A DNA stretch of 64,000 nt from Prochlorococcus sp. HOT208_60m_813I02 (GCA_002025865.1 MWOR01000020.1:1-64000); one strand, 5' to 3'. Counted from the first letter of the stretch, positions 39,017 to 49,853 are shown. Notes: generated from the letters alone by a model not told the origin. Numbers and translations: made by a program.

Positions 39017-39610
39017 ATGCTAAAAAATGATCTCTGGATAAATCAAAAAGCTTCGGAAGGTATGATTAAACCCTTTCATTCAAATTTGGTGAGACATCTT
39101 GAGCCTGACAATAAACAAAAGCCAGTTTTGAGTTACGGATGTTCATCTTATGGCTATGATTTAAGACTTTCATCTAAAGAGTTCCTAATTTTCAGACATA
39201 TCCCTGGGACTGTGATGAACCCCAAAAAGTTTAATCCCAATAATTTAGAGAAAACTGTTCTTCACCATGATAAGGATGGAGACTTTTTTATTCTTCCTGC
39301 TCACTCCTATGGTTTAGGAGTTGCTTTAGAAAAGATGAAAGTTCCAGAAAATATTACTGTAATCTGTATAGGCAAGAGTACTTACGCCCGACTTGGAATT
39401 ATTGTTAATACAACGCCCGCAGAGGCAGGGTGGGAAGGTCATTTAACTTTAGAATTTAGTAACAGTTCTGGTGCAGATTGCAGAATTTATGCTGAAGAGG
39501 GTATTTGCCAACTACTCTTTTTTGAAGGTGATCCATGCTCTACAACCTATGAAGATAGAAGAGGTAAATATCAAAACCAACCAGAAAAAGTAACTCTTGC
39601 AAAGATCTGA
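39017..39610 (+). CDS. dcd: dCTP deaminase family protein
   Basis: A 197-residue Dcd/dUTPase-superfamily enzyme that makes dUTP from dCTP. CSSYGYDLRLS, CIGKSTYARLGI and NTTPAEAGWEGHLTLEFSN (catalytic glutamate) match the family. Together with the adjacent thyX it supplies dTMP precursors. It starts 4 bases after the CobO-like gene and its stop is 1 base from the thyX start. Confidence 0.95.
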   Translation: MLKNDLWINQKASEGMIKPFHSNLVRHLEPDNKQKPVLSYGCSSYGYDLRLSSKEFLIFRHIPGTVMNPKKFNPNNLEKTVLHHDKDGDFFILPAHSYGLGVALEKMKVPENITVICIGKSTYARLGIIVNTTPAEAGWEGHLTLEFSNSSGADCRIYAEEGICQLLFFEGDPCSTTYEDRRGKYQNQPEKVTLAKI

Positions 39611-39611
39611 A

Positions 39612-40244
39612 ATGAGTAAAGTTGAACTAATTTCGCTAACTCCTGATGCAGAAAAAACAATGGCTTACATTGCAAGAGTTAGTAATCCAAAAAATCAGGA
39701 GAATGAAGACTATTCGAAATTATTGAGTTATTGCATTAAAAATGAACATTGGAGTGTTTTTGAACAATCATTTATGACCTTGCAAATAGAAACTAACAGA
39801 GGAATAGCCGCCCAAATTTTAAGACACAGATCATTTACTTTCCAGGAATTTTCACAGAGATATGCAGATAGTTCTCAATTGGGAAATATCCCCTTACCAG
39901 AGTTAAGGCGTCAAGATTTTAAAAACAGGCAAAATTCAATTCCCGATCTCCCTGATGAATTAAAAAAAAGATTCAATGAAAAAATTAGTTTACATTTTCA
40001 GGCTGCTTCAGAATTATATGAAGATTTACTTGCTGAAGGCGTAGCAAAAGAATGTGCAAGATTTGTTTTACCATTAGCAACTCCAACAAGAATCTATATG
40101 TCTGGATCATGCAGATCGTGGATCCATTATATTCATTTAAGATCAGCTCACGGCACCCAAAAAGAACACATGTCTATAGCCCAAAATTGCAAGTCTATTT
40201 TTAAAAAAAGTTTTCCGATTGTATCAAAATCTTTAGAATGGTAA
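39612..40244 (+). CDS. thyX: Flavin-dependent thymidylate synthase
   Basis: ThyX methylates dUMP using methylene-THF and FAD. The signature RHRSFTFQEFSQRYA is intact, with flanking NRGIAAQILRH and MSGSCRSWIHYIHLRS. A TTG at 39597 would extend it by 5 residues into dcd; I prefer the ATG at 39612, giving 210 residues. Prochlorococcus relies on ThyX rather than ThyA by established knowledge. Confidence 0.97.
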   Translation: MSKVELISLTPDAEKTMAYIARVSNPKNQENEDYSKLLSYCIKNEHWSVFEQSFMTLQIETNRGIAAQILRHRSFTFQEFSQRYADSSQLGNIPLPELRRQDFKNRQNSIPDLPDELKKRFNEKISLHFQAASELYEDLLAEGVAKECARFVLPLATPTRIYMSGSCRSWIHYIHLRSAHGTQKEHMSIAQNCKSIFKKSFPIVSKSLEW

Positions 40245-40247
40245 AAA

Positions 40248-40838
40248 TCATCCATGACTGCGGGGATTAACCTCATTGTTTTTATTTTCTTGTATTATTG
40301 AAAATTCAGAATTAATAATTTCCTCATAAGGTTTCTCTTCTTTTTTTAAATTATTAATAGATTTTCTTATTTTTATTTCATCTTGTTTACCAATAAAAGT
40401 AGATATTAGATTACCCTTTTCATCAAAAAGATTAACTTGAGGAATCCCATTGACAGCAAACTTCTGGATGTAATTACCCCATTTTTGATTATCAACATTT
40501 AAAAAAACAAAATTAATATCTTTTTCGTATTCATCTTTAAAAGCAGAAACTTTTGGAGCCATTTCTTTGCAAACTTCGCACCACTCAGCATAAAATTCCA
40601 GAAATGTAGGCTTATTATTCGTAAAAGCTATTTCAGGGTCAACGGACAATTCTCCAAAACTCTTTAGAAGATAAGTTGATTTAAAAAAGAAATTTCTAAA
40701 CAAAAACAGTGAAATGATAACAATAGATATGATTAAAATAAGTATTGTTTTTAAATTTGTCTTTAAAATTTGCTCTCGACTTTCAGATTGCACTATTAAG
40801 AAATTACTAACTAAAAACATCTTAAATAAGTTAAACAA
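40248..40838 (-). CDS. TxlA/HCF164-like membrane-anchored thioredoxin
   Basis: A 196-residue protein with one N-terminal transmembrane segment (about residues 30-48) and a thioredoxin domain with active site EFYAEWCEVCKEMAP (WCxxC). VNGIPQVNLFDEKGN holds the conserved cis-proline. The NPRSHG C-terminus is typical of cyanobacterial TxlA proteins. It likely handles thiol redox at the membrane, for example in cytochrome or photosystem assembly. An in-frame ATG at residue 7 is an alternative start. Confidence 0.85.
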   Translation of the reverse strand: MFNLFKMFLVSNFLIVQSESREQILKTNLKTILILIISIVIISLFLFRNFFFKSTYLLKSFGELSVDPEIAFTNNKPTFLEFYAEWCEVCKEMAPKVSAFKDEYEKDINFVFLNVDNQKWGNYIQKFAVNGIPQVNLFDEKGNLISTFIGKQDEIKIRKSINNLKKEEKPYEEIINSEFSIIQENKNNEVNPRSHG

Positions 40839-40930
40839 ATAAAGAGAATTGAAATCTATAAGCTTTTAATCAACTGATAAAATAATAAATAAATAATTTT
40901 CAAAATTTCTTTAATTCCTGAAATCTAATT

Positions 40931-42289
40931 ATGCAATCAATCTTTGGAACTGATGGAATAAGAGGAAGATTTAATGAAGAGATAACCTATTCACTAGCCT
41001 ACAAAGTGGGATACGCTTTAGGTTCGAGCTTAGAGAAGAAAAGTCCAATAATAATAGGAAGAGATACAAGAATTAGTGGAGATATTCTTCTTCAGGCAAC
41101 AACTCAAGGTATAAACGATAGTGGTAAAAAATTTATAAATCTTGGAATCTGCCCTACCCCAGCTATACCTTTTTTAATCAAACAAGAAAACCTAAGTAGT
41201 GGGATCATGATATCTGCAAGTCATAATCCGCCAGAATATAATGGCATAAAAATTTTTGATCATAATGGTCAAAAAATTACCAAATATTTTGAAAATAAAA
41301 TTCAAAAATTAATTGAAGAGTCAAGTCACAATATCTCAGTTCCTAAAAAAGTGATCCCCCGAAATACAAATAAAGATCTCATCGATATTTACATCAAAAG
41401 CCTAATCCAAACTATGGGAGGAGAAAATCTAAGCGGGTTGAAAATAATATTAGACACATGCTATGGATCAGCAGCAACCTGCGCAAAAAATATTTTTCAA
41501 TCTCTTGGTGCTGATGTAAGAGTAATCAATAACTCTAAAAATGGGTTAAAAATAAATTTGAATTGCGGTTCTACTAACCTCGAACCATTAAAAAAAGCAT
41601 TAAGAGAGAGTCCTGCAGATATGGGTTTTAGCTTCGATGGGGATGCTGACAGAGTAATTGGCATAGATTCAAAAGGGAATGTTTTAGATGGAGATCACAT
41701 TCTTTTTCTTTGGGGTAGAGAACTTTTGGAACAAAAAATTCTCACAAATAATTTACTAATATCAACGCAAATGGCAAACTTAGGTTTTGAAAAGGCCTGG
41801 AAGAAAATTGGAGGAATTTTATATAGAACTAATGTAGGAGATAAACATGTGCATGATGCAATTAAGGAAAAAGGAGCAGTTTTAGGAGGTGAGCAGTCAG
41901 GTCATATACTTTCAAAAATTAATAACTTTTCTGGAGATGGGATATTGACTGCACTTCAAATTTCTAAATTTTGTAAAAAGAAAAATATTAATTTAAATGA
42001 TTGGCTTAAAAGTAGTTTCGAACCTTATCCTCAAAAACTAACCAATATCAATCTAAATTTTAATATTAATAAATTAAATTCAAGAGACAAAATCTTAATT
42101 GATGAATCTATAAAAAATATTCAGGCAATATATTCTGATAATTGTAGAGTTTATATAAGGCCTAGCGGTACAGAACCGGTTATGAGAGTTCTAGTTGAGG
42201 CCAAAAACCATAACAAAGTTGATTCTTTATCAAAAGAAATAACAAATAAACTCTTTTTAGAAATTGATAAAATAACAAATCAACGATGA
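40931..42289 (+). CDS. glmM: Phosphoglucosamine mutase
   Basis: A 452-residue GlmM that converts glucosamine-6-phosphate to glucosamine-1-phosphate for peptidoglycan and lipopolysaccharide. It has [11 protein letters not shown], the phosphoserine loop [32 protein letters not shown] (the GlmM-type sugar loop) and [11 protein letters not shown]. The GEQSGH loop separates it from the paralogous phosphohexomutase at 8-9.5 kb. Confidence 0.97.
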   Translation: MQSIFGTDGIRGRFNEEITYSLAYKVGYALGSSLEKKSPIIIGRDTRISGDILLQATTQGINDSGKKFINLGICPTPAIPFLIKQENLSSGIMISASHNPPEYNGIKIFDHNGQKITKYFENKIQKLIEESSHNISVPKKVIPRNTNKDLIDIYIKSLIQTMGGENLSGLKIILDTCYGSAATCAKNIFQSLGADVRVINNSKNGLKINLNCGSTNLEPLKKALRESPADMGFSFDGDADRVIGIDSKGNVLDGDHILFLWGRELLEQKILTNNLLISTQMANLGFEKAWKKIGGILYRTNVGDKHVHDAIKEKGAVLGGEQSGHILSKINNFSGDGILTALQISKFCKKKNINLNDWLKSSFEPYPQKLTNINLNFNINKLNSRDKILIDESIKNIQAIYSDNCRVYIRPSGTEPVMRVLVEAKNHNKVDSLSKEITNKLFLEIDKITNQR

Positions 42290-42290
42290 A

Positions 42291-42920
42291 TTAAATTTTT
42301 ATATAAATTTTTTCATAAATATCAAGTTGGTTAACAATCACATACTTTTCCCTATCAGTTTTAACTTTCATTGGATTAAAACTTTCGGAACCATTAAAAT
42401 CTTTTTTATCTATTGTTTTAAAATGAAAATTACTCGATATAGTGCAATCCATATAATCGAATAAATCCTTTACATCTGTTTTTATAAAAATTAGAGTGCC
42501 TTTTTGCAATGAATTTGAGAGCATATTAATAAGTCCTGGCTGAATTACACGCCTTTTATAATGCCTCTTTTTAAACCAAGGATCAGGGAAATAAAAAGAA
42601 ATACTTTTTAGATTTTTGATAATAAATTTATTTTGGAGATCATTCAAAATATTATTAGCATTACCAAATATAAAATATAGATTTTTGATTTCTCTTTCAA
42701 TAACTTTTAATTTAGCATTTCTGACTAATTTCTCACGGATTTCAATGCCTAAATAATTCCAACTGGTATTAACTAAAGCTAAATCAAATAGAAACTCACC
42801 AGCAGCACAACCTATATCCAAATGAAGGTTCAATTTAGAATCACCAAACATTTCGCTCAAAGAAGGTATTCTCTCGATTTGATTAAAATTACTACTAAGA
42901 GGATTAACATGCTGTCTCAT
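42291..42920 (-). CDS. trmB: tRNA (guanine-N7-)-methyltransferase
   Basis: A 209-residue TrmB that makes m7G46 in tRNA. The SAM-binding [17 protein letters not shown] and [11 protein letters not shown], and the substrate motif [17 protein letters not shown], are diagnostic. It ends 1 base from glmM (convergent). Confidence 0.96.
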   Translation of the reverse strand: MRQHVNPLSSNFNQIERIPSLSEMFGDSKLNLHLDIGCAAGEFLFDLALVNTSWNYLGIEIREKLVRNAKLKVIEREIKNLYFIFGNANNILNDLQNKFIIKNLKSISFYFPDPWFKKRHYKRRVIQPGLINMLSNSLQKGTLIFIKTDVKDLFDYMDCTISSNFHFKTIDKKDFNGSESFNPMKVKTDREKYVIVNQLDIYEKIYIKI

Positions 42921-43042
42921 ACAATTATCAATATATTCTTAGGCAATAATATAAAGATGCATAATATTCATAACTATGACAATAGTAAGTTCAAAAGTAA
43001 CAGTTTGATGTTTAATTATTATGTGTTTAAAAAGAAAAAGTT

Positions 43043-43666
43043 TTGAACGTTTTTAATCAACTTTCTATTTGGGTATCCTTTCAACTTTCAATAATTTTCC
43101 TTATTGGTATTCCTATTACTCTATCTTTCTGGTCATTTAAAAAAAGAAATAAAGCAGTTACTAAACTTCTATCAATTTATTGGAAAGTCTCCCTTTTATT
43201 TTTTATAAGCCTTCTACTTTTTATAGGAAAATATAATTATGCTCTTGTGATAACAAATATTTCAACATTATTAATAACAGCTTCAGTTTGGTTTTGGAAC
43301 GATATTAATGATGAATTAAGAGAATATGATTTTTCTTACTCCCTTACAACAACGACAAAAATATGGAGATGGACGATAACTTTTATATCTCTCAATTTCT
43401 TTATTCAGAGTTTAAAAAACTTAAAATGCTTTTCTTTTATTAATTCAGATGCTTGTGCAATTTGGATTAAGCCCTCTTCAAATTTATACATTATTATCAA
43501 AAATTTATTTAATTTTTTCTTTGGAGCTAACTTTACCCAGCCGATATCAAAATTCTTAGGATTATTCGCATTATTAATCTATATTTTAGGCATTATTCAA
43601 TGGTCAATAATCAAATTACCTAAAAATGGAAGAAACTCTTGCTTCTCAGAAAATGGCAAAAATTGA
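43043..43666 (+). CDS. Cyanobacterial membrane protein (DUF3177-like)
   Basis: A 207-residue protein with a TTG start and about five hydrophobic helices. The sequence WFWNDINDELREYDFSYSLTTTTKIWRW is distinctive and matches my memory of the DUF3177 family in cyanobacteria. Function is unknown. Its end overlaps the following small gene. Confidence 0.75.
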   Translation: MNVFNQLSIWVSFQLSIIFLIGIPITLSFWSFKKRNKAVTKLLSIYWKVSLLFFISLLLFIGKYNYALVITNISTLLITASVWFWNDINDELREYDFSYSLTTTTKIWRWTITFISLNFFIQSLKNLKCFSFINSDACAIWIKPSSNLYIIIKNLFNFFFGANFTQPISKFLGLFALLIYILGIIQWSIIKLPKNGRNSCFSENGKN

Positions 43667-43961
43667 TTTAATAAATAGTCTTGAAAAAATAAGTTCCGAG
43701 ATACCTGATAGGATACTTAAACTAGAGGGATTTATTCTAAAAGAAAATCAAAAAGAACAATTAGAAATAATTATTTTCAGAGGATTCAGTAGCTCAACAA
43801 CTCATCCAATTGAAATAGATTCAGAAAAAAAAGTAATAACACTTTCTCATATAATTACAAACTTTAGACTTTATAAAGCACCGTTAACAGAAACCGAAGA
43901 AAATTTTATCAGAGAAAATCAAAACTCAGTTTTCTTTTTGAATCAACAAAACTGGATTTAA
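43626..43961 (+). CDS. Small conserved cyanobacterial protein, unknown
   Basis: A reading of 111 residues with [31 protein letters not shown] and [16 protein letters not shown]. It resembles a small family shared by cyanobacteria and plastid-targeted plant proteins, but I cannot name it firmly. The ATG at 43626 overlaps the DUF3177 gene by 41 bases; an internal ATG at 43653 cuts that to 14. It meets the ileS stop convergently. Confidence 0.72.
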   Translation: MEETLASQKMAKIDLINSLEKISSEIPDRILKLEGFILKENQKEQLEIIIFRGFSSSTTHPIEIDSEKKVITLSHIITNFRLYKAPLTETEENFIRENQNSVFFLNQQNWI

Positions 43962-46864
43962 ATAAATTCAAAATTAATAATATTTGAACATCTTTTGCAT
44001 AATTTTGTATTTTGGACTCCATTAAAAGTTTCTTTTTGATAATGCCAACATCTATCACATTTTTGACCTTGAGCTTTATTTATTTGAATTTTACCAAGAG
44101 CATTGTTATCAATAATCAGGGAATTCTCAGCCAAATCCGATACCACTTGGAAATTTGATACTATAAGCCAATCTCTAAACAAATCTACATCTTGATTGCC
44201 AAATTCTTTTAGCCAAGTAAGTGAATCCTTTAAAACTTTATCTTCAGGTAAATAACTAACTTCAGTTTCCAAAGCTGCTCCAATTATTTGTTTGTTCCTA
44301 CATCCCTCTATAGCCTTGTTAATTTCAACTCTCAAATTTCTTAAATTTGCTATGTGCTCATTAAGTATTTGATTTTTCCAGGACTGCGAAAATATTGGCC
44401 ATCCTCTTTGAAAGACTGATTTTTCTTTAGTTAGATATGGAATATTTTGCCAAATATCTTCAGCCATATGACAAAGCACTGGAGAAATAAGTACGGCTAA
44501 ATTTTCAACAACTTTTGACATGACGAACTGGCAAGATCTTCTCCTAAATTGTGATTTAGAACTTACGTATAACCTATCCTTCGCAATATCCAAATAAAAA
44601 TTTGATAGATCTACAACGCAAAAACTTTGCAAAATTTGGAAAAATTTTGAAAATTCATAATTTTCATAAGCATTTGATATTTGATCTGTAACCTCAACTA
44701 ATCTGCCTAACATCCATTGATCTAAGAGAGGCAATTGCTCAATTTCAAAACTATCAATTTTAGGATCATAATCATGAATATTACCTAAAAGATATCTTGC
44801 AGTATTACGAACTTTTCTGTAAACGTCTGAAAGTTGCTTGAGTATATTTGAACCAATTGGAACATCTACTGAATAATCTACAGAGCTTACCCATAGCCTT
44901 AAAACATCCGCACCATAAGCAGGATCAGTTTTTTTATTATTACCTCCATTAATAATTATATTTGGGTCAACAACATTTCCTAAAGATTTGCTCATTTTTC
45001 TTCCGTTTTCATCAAGTGCGAAACCATGAGTTAAAACTTTCTTATATGGAGGTTTATTATTGACTGCAACAGATGTTAGCAAAGATGACTGAAACCATCC
45101 TCGATGTTGATCTGAGCCCTCTAAATAAAGATCTGCTGGATACTTTAATTCTCTTCTTAGTTCGCATACTGCTGCCCAGCTAGATCCTGAATCGAACCAG
45201 ACATCCATTGTATCTGTTCCTTTTTTCCATAAATCAGATTCTTTTGCATAATTTTCTGGCAAAAGATTCTTGACATCCCAATCCCACCAAATATCTGCTC
45301 CATGTTCGCTAAAAAGTTCTTGAATATGATTAATTATCTCTTTGTTAAGGAGAATATCATTACCATTTTTTTTATAAAAAACTGGAATAGGGACTCCCCA
45401 TGACCTTTGTCTAGAAATACACCAATCTCCTCTACCAACAACCATAGAATAAATTCTTTTCTTTCCAGTCTCTGGCATCCATTCAACATCTTCTATTGCC
45501 TTTAATGCAGATGATCTAAAGCCATTTACAGATGCAAACCATTGTTCTGTTGCCCTAAAAATAGTTGGTTTTTTAGTTCTCCAATCATACGGATATCTAT
45601 GCTTATAATTTTCTTTGAATAGAAGCAAATTGTTTCCTTTTAAATGTTCAATAATTAAATCATTTGCATCTTTCAGGACATTTGATCCTTTGAATTGACC
45701 AGAATATTCATTTAAGTTACCTTTTTCATCAACCACACATGTTATTGGTAAATCATATTTTTGACCCACATTAAAATCATCTATCCCATGACCAGGAGCA
45801 GTATGAACAATTCCAGTCCCTGATTCTGTAGTAATATAATCTCCTCCAATTACAATTCTGCAATTTTTATTCTTAGAGGGATGTTGATATTCAATATTTT
45901 CCAATTTGGAGCCTTTAACTTCTAAAAGCACCTTAAAATCTTTATTCAATTTCTTACTTATTTCAGAGGATAAATCCTTAGCAAAAAGATAAATTCGCTT
46001 CTCTTCATCGATAGCAAAAACGTACTTTATTTTTGGATTTACTGCAACTGCTTCATTTGCGGGTATGGTCCAAGGAGTAGTGGTCCAAATAGTAATGAAA
46101 GAATTATTTTGAAAAAAATCTTTTTTTATATCAAGATTTTCTTGAATGAAATTTAATAGAATTTCCTCAGGTATTTTAGTGATTTTTAATGATACATAAA
46201 TACTTTTTGAATAATGTTCATCAGGGTATTCTAATTCTGCTTCTGCAAGTGCAGTCCTTGAACTTGGACTCCAATGAACAGGTTTAAGACCTCGATATAT
46301 ATATCCATTTAAAAACATTTTCCCAAATACTCCAATCTGAGCAGATTCATAACTTTTCTTAAGAGTTAAGTAAGGGTTATTCCAATCTCCCCATATGCCC
46401 CACCTCTTGAAACCCTCCTTCTGATTATTAATTTGGATATGGGCATAATCTGTTGCTTTTTTTCTTAAATTTAGAGTGTCAAGATTCTTTCTTTCATCAG
46501 ATTTTAAATTCTGAAGAACTTTTAATTCAATAGGTAATCCATGACAGTCCCAACCAGGTACGAAATGAACCCTAAATCCTCTTAAGGTTTTGTACTTATT
46601 TATTATGTCTTTTAAAACTTTATTAAGGGCATGACCCATATGAAGCGCCCCATTTGCATAAGGAGGGCCATCATGTAATGTAAATATTTCGCCTGAATTG
46701 CGGGAACCTAATTGGAAATCAATATCATTGTTAGCCCAAAAATTCTGAATCTCAGGTTCTCTTACAACTGAGTTAGCGCGCATTGAGAAGTCAGTTTTTA
46801 ATAAATTTAAAGTTTCTTTATAAGAAAAGTCTGATTTTTTTTCTTTGTTATTTTGAGATTTCAT
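43958..46864 (-). CDS. ileS: Isoleucyl-tRNA synthetase
   Basis: A 968-residue class I synthetase. The HIGH motif appears as [17 protein letters not shown], the KMSKS loop as [14 protein letters not shown], and the CP1 editing domain contains [13 protein letters not shown]-like [18 protein letters not shown] and [15 protein letters not shown]. The C-terminal zinc finger is KCDRCWHYQ...CKRCSNII. Full length for a bacterial type IleS. Confidence 0.98.
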   Translation of the reverse strand: MKSQNNKEKKSDFSYKETLNLLKTDFSMRANSVVREPEIQNFWANNDIDFQLGSRNSGEIFTLHDGPPYANGALHMGHALNKVLKDIINKYKTLRGFRVHFVPGWDCHGLPIELKVLQNLKSDERKNLDTLNLRKKATDYAHIQINNQKEGFKRWGIWGDWNNPYLTLKKSYESAQIGVFGKMFLNGYIYRGLKPVHWSPSSRTALAEAELEYPDEHYSKSIYVSLKITKIPEEILLNFIQENLDIKKDFFQNNSFITIWTTTPWTIPANEAVAVNPKIKYVFAIDEEKRIYLFAKDLSSEISKKLNKDFKVLLEVKGSKLENIEYQHPSKNKNCRIVIGGDYITTESGTGIVHTAPGHGIDDFNVGQKYDLPITCVVDEKGNLNEYSGQFKGSNVLKDANDLIIEHLKGNNLLLFKENYKHRYPYDWRTKKPTIFRATEQWFASVNGFRSSALKAIEDVEWMPETGKKRIYSMVVGRGDWCISRQRSWGVPIPVFYKKNGNDILLNKEIINHIQELFSEHGADIWWDWDVKNLLPENYAKESDLWKKGTDTMDVWFDSGSSWAAVCELRRELKYPADLYLEGSDQHRGWFQSSLLTSVAVNNKPPYKKVLTHGFALDENGRKMSKSLGNVVDPNIIINGGNNKKTDPAYGADVLRLWVSSVDYSVDVPIGSNILKQLSDVYRKVRNTARYLLGNIHDYDPKIDSFEIEQLPLLDQWMLGRLVEVTDQISNAYENYEFSKFFQILQSFCVVDLSNFYLDIAKDRLYVSSKSQFRRRSCQFVMSKVVENLAVLISPVLCHMAEDIWQNIPYLTKEKSVFQRGWPIFSQSWKNQILNEHIANLRNLRVEINKAIEGCRNKQIIGAALETEVSYLPEDKVLKDSLTWLKEFGNQDVDLFRDWLIVSNFQVVSDLAENSLIIDNNALGKIQINKAQGQKCDRCWHYQKETFNGVQNTKLCKRCSNIINFEFI

Positions 46865-46985
46865 AGGACGATATAAGAAATATTGGTGATCAAAAGAATT
46901 ATTTTAATAAATCTAATACATTATATTCTTTCTTAATTGACCTGTAGTATATTTGGAATTTTTCAAATAACCAATTTATTTGATT

Positions 46986-47435
46986 TCAGATTTTTATATT
47001 ATCATTTTTATCATTTCTTACCCACTTTTTTTGGGTCGTATTTTTATTTTTGCTACCAAAATTAAAAAAATTTGAAGGTTTCGTGAAATCACCAAATACA
47101 AGATTTATAGACTCTAATATTTTCAAAAAGTTATTTTTTAACTCCACAAAGGTAATTAATTTTTTCTTTTCGTTATCTGTCAATTGGTACCATCTAGATA
47201 AAAAAAGCTCTACTAGATAAAAAATAATTAGTACTGTTAAAAAAAGGAAAATTACAAAAAATGATTCATCTATTGTTTTATTTTTAATTATTAATATCAA
47301 ACCTATTAATAAATTTAAAAAAGCTTTAATTAAGTCTTTTGGTTTGCCTAGCTCAAGATAAATTATCGGTACAGTTAGAAAAATTGTCCCAACTAAAATA
47401 TAAAAAGTTCCCATATAAAATATCAAACTATTCAT
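46986..47435 (-). CDS. Membrane protein of unknown function
   Basis: A 149-residue protein with three hydrophobic segments (about residues 5-27, 35-50 and 58-78), then a polar C-terminal half starting ELFLSRWYQLTDNEKKKL and ending in a basic Asn/Lys-rich tail. I do not recognise a characterised family. It lies between ileS and tRNA-Leu on the same strand as both. Confidence 0.7.
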   Translation of the reverse strand: MNSLIFYMGTFYILVGTIFLTVPIIYLELGKPKDLIKAFLNLLIGLILIIKNKTIDESFFVIFLFLTVLIIFYLVELFLSRWYQLTDNEKKKLITFVELKNNFLKILESINLVFGDFTKPSNFFNFGSKNKNTTQKKWVRNDKNDNIKI

Positions 47436-47505
47436 TAAATTAAGTACTTAATTAAAGTATAAGAGTAGATATCAATAAAAAACTATCTATCAGAATTTCC
47501 TTAAG

Positions 47506-47587
47506 TGCGGTCGGGGAGACTTGAACTCCCACACCCGAAGATACGAGTACCTAAAACTCGCGCGTCTACCAATTCCGCCACGACCGC
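47506..47587 (-). tRNA. tRNA-Leu (TAG)
   Basis: An 82-nt class II tRNA with a long variable arm. The acceptor stem is GCGGTCG...CGACCGC. The anticodon stem CGAGT/ACTCG has loop TTTAGGT (anticodon TAG), and the T arm GGGAG-TTCAAGT-CTCCC is present. The rest of the 47436-47756 gap holds no gene that I can see. Confidence 0.96.
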
Positions 47588-47756
47588 TCAAATAAAATAA
47601 TAATTGAAAGAGGTTTATTTTAAGAATTTTTTTTCTTAAGATGATTAATTTGACACATTAAAATTAAATTAAAAATCTCCTAAAAGAAATTTTTTATGTT
47701 TAAGCATGCAATCATCTTAAAATATTAGTTATATTATCTAAAGAATAAAAGAAACG

Positions 47757-48776
47757 ATTTCAAACTTAACCAGTAAAAATACAACGAAAAATACTAATTC
47801 TGCAAAAACATTTAATTGGCAAAAAGAGATTAAAAATTACGTAGATCCGCCAGGTTTTTGGAATCCAACATTAGGTTTATTTTTTGGCGGTTATTTTCTC
47901 GCTTTTCTTAGCATATGGCAATGGTATAGAGGTGTTTGGCCTTTACCTTTACTTGTAGCTACTGCTTTTTTGGCTTTACATATTGAAGGTACTGTTATTC
48001 ATGATGCCTGTCATAAAGCTGCTCATCCAGTTCCTTGGATAAATCAAGCAATGGGCCATGGCTCAGCCATTTTATTGGGGTTTAGCTTCCCAGTTTTTAC
48101 GAGAGTTCATTTACAACATCATATTCACGTAAATCACCCCAAAAATGATCCAGATCATATTGTCAGTACTTTTGGTCCAATTTGGCTAATTGCTCCAAGA
48201 TTTTTTTATCATGAGGTGTTTTTCTTTCAAAGAAAACTCTGGCGAAGATATGAATTACTACAATGGGGAATCGAAAGATCCATATTCATAACAATTATCT
48301 TGGCAGGTTTGAAATTTGATTTTATGAATTTAATTTATAATTTATGGTTCGGCCCAGCATTAATGGTAGGGGTCACTTTAGGAATATTTTTTGATTATCT
48401 ACCCCATAGACCATTTCGATCAAGAAATAAATGGATAAATTCTCGAGTTTATCCAAGCAAATTTATGAATTTATTAATAATGGGACAAAATTACCATCTC
48501 ATTCATCATCTTTGGCCTTCGATTCCTTGGTTTGAATACAAAATAGCTTATGAAAAAACTAAGCCTTTATTAGATAAAAAAGGCTCTCCTCAAAGGGTTG
48601 GGATATTTGAAAGTAAAGAAGACATTTTTAACTTTATTTATGATTTATTAATAGGTGTAAGGAGTCATAGCAAAAAGAGGGGGAAAATAAGAAAAATCAT
48701 AAATTTATATCCAGGCTTTAAAATAAAAAAATTTTTATTAAAGATAGTCAACAAAACATTTATTGGAAGCAACTAA
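47757..48776 (+). CDS. crtR: Beta-carotene hydroxylase CrtR; start codon non-standard
   Basis: A fatty-acid-desaturase-fold diiron hydroxylase that makes zeaxanthin. The histidine boxes are HDACHKAAH, HLQHHIHVNH and HLIHH, with DYLPHRPF near the end. The first TTG in frame (47970) would delete the conserved N-terminal helix, yet the frame is open from 47742 and reads DPPGFWNPTLGLFFGGY, as in other CrtR proteins. No ATG, GTG or TTG lies between the TAA at 47739 and 47970. ATT at 47757, or ACG at 47754 (one base from ATG), is the best candidate start. Confidence 0.9.
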   Translation: MSNLTSKNTTKNTNSAKTFNWQKEIKNYVDPPGFWNPTLGLFFGGYFLAFLSIWQWYRGVWPLPLLVATAFLALHIEGTVIHDACHKAAHPVPWINQAMGHGSAILLGFSFPVFTRVHLQHHIHVNHPKNDPDHIVSTFGPIWLIAPRFFYHEVFFFQRKLWRRYELLQWGIERSIFITIILAGLKFDFMNLIYNLWFGPALMVGVTLGIFFDYLPHRPFRSRNKWINSRVYPSKFMNLLIMGQNYHLIHHLWPSIPWFEYKIAYEKTKPLLDKKGSPQRVGIFESKEDIFNFIYDLLIGVRSHSKKRGKIRKIINLYPGFKIKKFLLKIVNKTFIGSN

Positions 48777-48781
48777 CTTTC

Positions 48782-49075
48782 TCATTCATTAATGATTTTT
48801 GGTACTTTAAAATATTTATCTTCCCTAGATGGACCCAATTCTAAAAGTTCTTCATTGCAATCAGAATTTTTCTTTTCGTCTTTTCTAAATACATTTATAA
48901 CCTCTATAGCTCTCGTTGTACAGGGAACATCATCTGTATCAATTTTTTCAAGTTGTCTTATATATTCCAATATCTTTTCTAATTGTTCTGCATGATTATT
49001 AATTTCATTCTCGTTAAGTTCTAATCTCGCTAAATGAGCAACTTTTTTTACTTCCTCTTTAGTTATTTTTGTCAT
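48782..49075 (-). CDS. gatC: Asp-tRNA(Asn)/Glu-tRNA(Gln) amidotransferase subunit C
   Basis: A 97-residue GatC, the small stabilising subunit of the GatCAB complex that amidates mischarged tRNA. KITKEEVKKVAHLARLELNENE and QLEKILEYIRQLEKIDTDDVPCT are standard. It is not next to gatA or gatB here, as is common in cyanobacteria. Confidence 0.95.
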   Translation of the reverse strand: MTKITKEEVKKVAHLARLELNENEINNHAEQLEKILEYIRQLEKIDTDDVPCTTRAIEVINVFRKDEKKNSDCNEELLELGPSREDKYFKVPKIINE

Positions 49076-49247
49076 ACTTTTAATATCTTTCTTATTAAAT
49101 AATAGTTTATTGAGAACAACTTATTTAGATATCCTTTGAATTTCAAATAATTTAAAAAAATAATCACATCTTTTTTGAAAATCAATATGAATTAATAGCC
49201 TTAATTATTTTTCTCAGCTTAATATATTACTAGAATGATATTGAAAA

Positions 49248-49832
49248 ATAGAAGAAGAATTATTTCCAAAAAATTTTTTTTATCGGCACTCTAAACTTGT
49301 TGCTCCTGATTTGATAGGATGTTACCTCATAAAAAAAAATAATGAGATAGATCAAGTTAAAGGGGTTATTGTTGAAACTGAAGCTTATTCACAAGAAGAA
49401 GAAGCCTGTCATGGCTACCGCAAAATGACTGAATCAAACAAATCATTATTTGGCAAACCTGGCACATTTTATATTTATAAATCTTATGGCATTCATAATT
49501 GTTTAAACATAGTTACTGATAAAGAAAATTTTGCGAGTGGTGTTTTGATAAGGTCAGTTTTTATCTCTAATAATAATGAAAGATTAGCTTCTGGGCCTGG
49601 CCTAGTAACAAAAACATTCAGTATAGACATTTCATTTAACTCACTTGAAGTTCTTAATAACAAATCTTTATGGATTTCTCCACGAGACTCCACTCTAGAA
49701 GAAAAAGATCTTATTCAAACCACGAGAATTGGCATATCAAAGGCAAAAAATATAAAATGGCGTTGGTATCTCAAAAATAGTAGGAGTGTAAGTAAAAGAT
49801 TAAAAGGTGACAGAACACCTAAATTTCAATAA
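49248..49832 (+). CDS. 3-methyladenine DNA glycosylase (AAG/Mpg family)
   Basis: It excises alkylated purines from DNA. GVIVETEAYSQEEEACHGYRKMTESNKSLFGKPGTFYIYKSYGIHNCLN is the family core with the catalytic glutamate, and SGPGLVTKTF with ASGVLIR is also typical. The TTG at 49311 drops the conserved LFPKNFFYRHSKLVAPDLIG start. The frame is open back to TGA at 49242 but offers only ATA (49248). An ATG at 49235 in another frame would join if one base were lost. Start and integrity are uncertain. Confidence 0.85.
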   Translation: MEEELFPKNFFYRHSKLVAPDLIGCYLIKKNNEIDQVKGVIVETEAYSQEEEACHGYRKMTESNKSLFGKPGTFYIYKSYGIHNCLNIVTDKENFASGVLIRSVFISNNNERLASGPGLVTKTFSIDISFNSLEVLNNKSLWISPRDSTLEEKDLIQTTRIGISKAKNIKWRWYLKNSRSVSKRLKGDRTPKFQ

Positions 49833-49853
49833 TCATTTATCTTTTTAAGCGTA

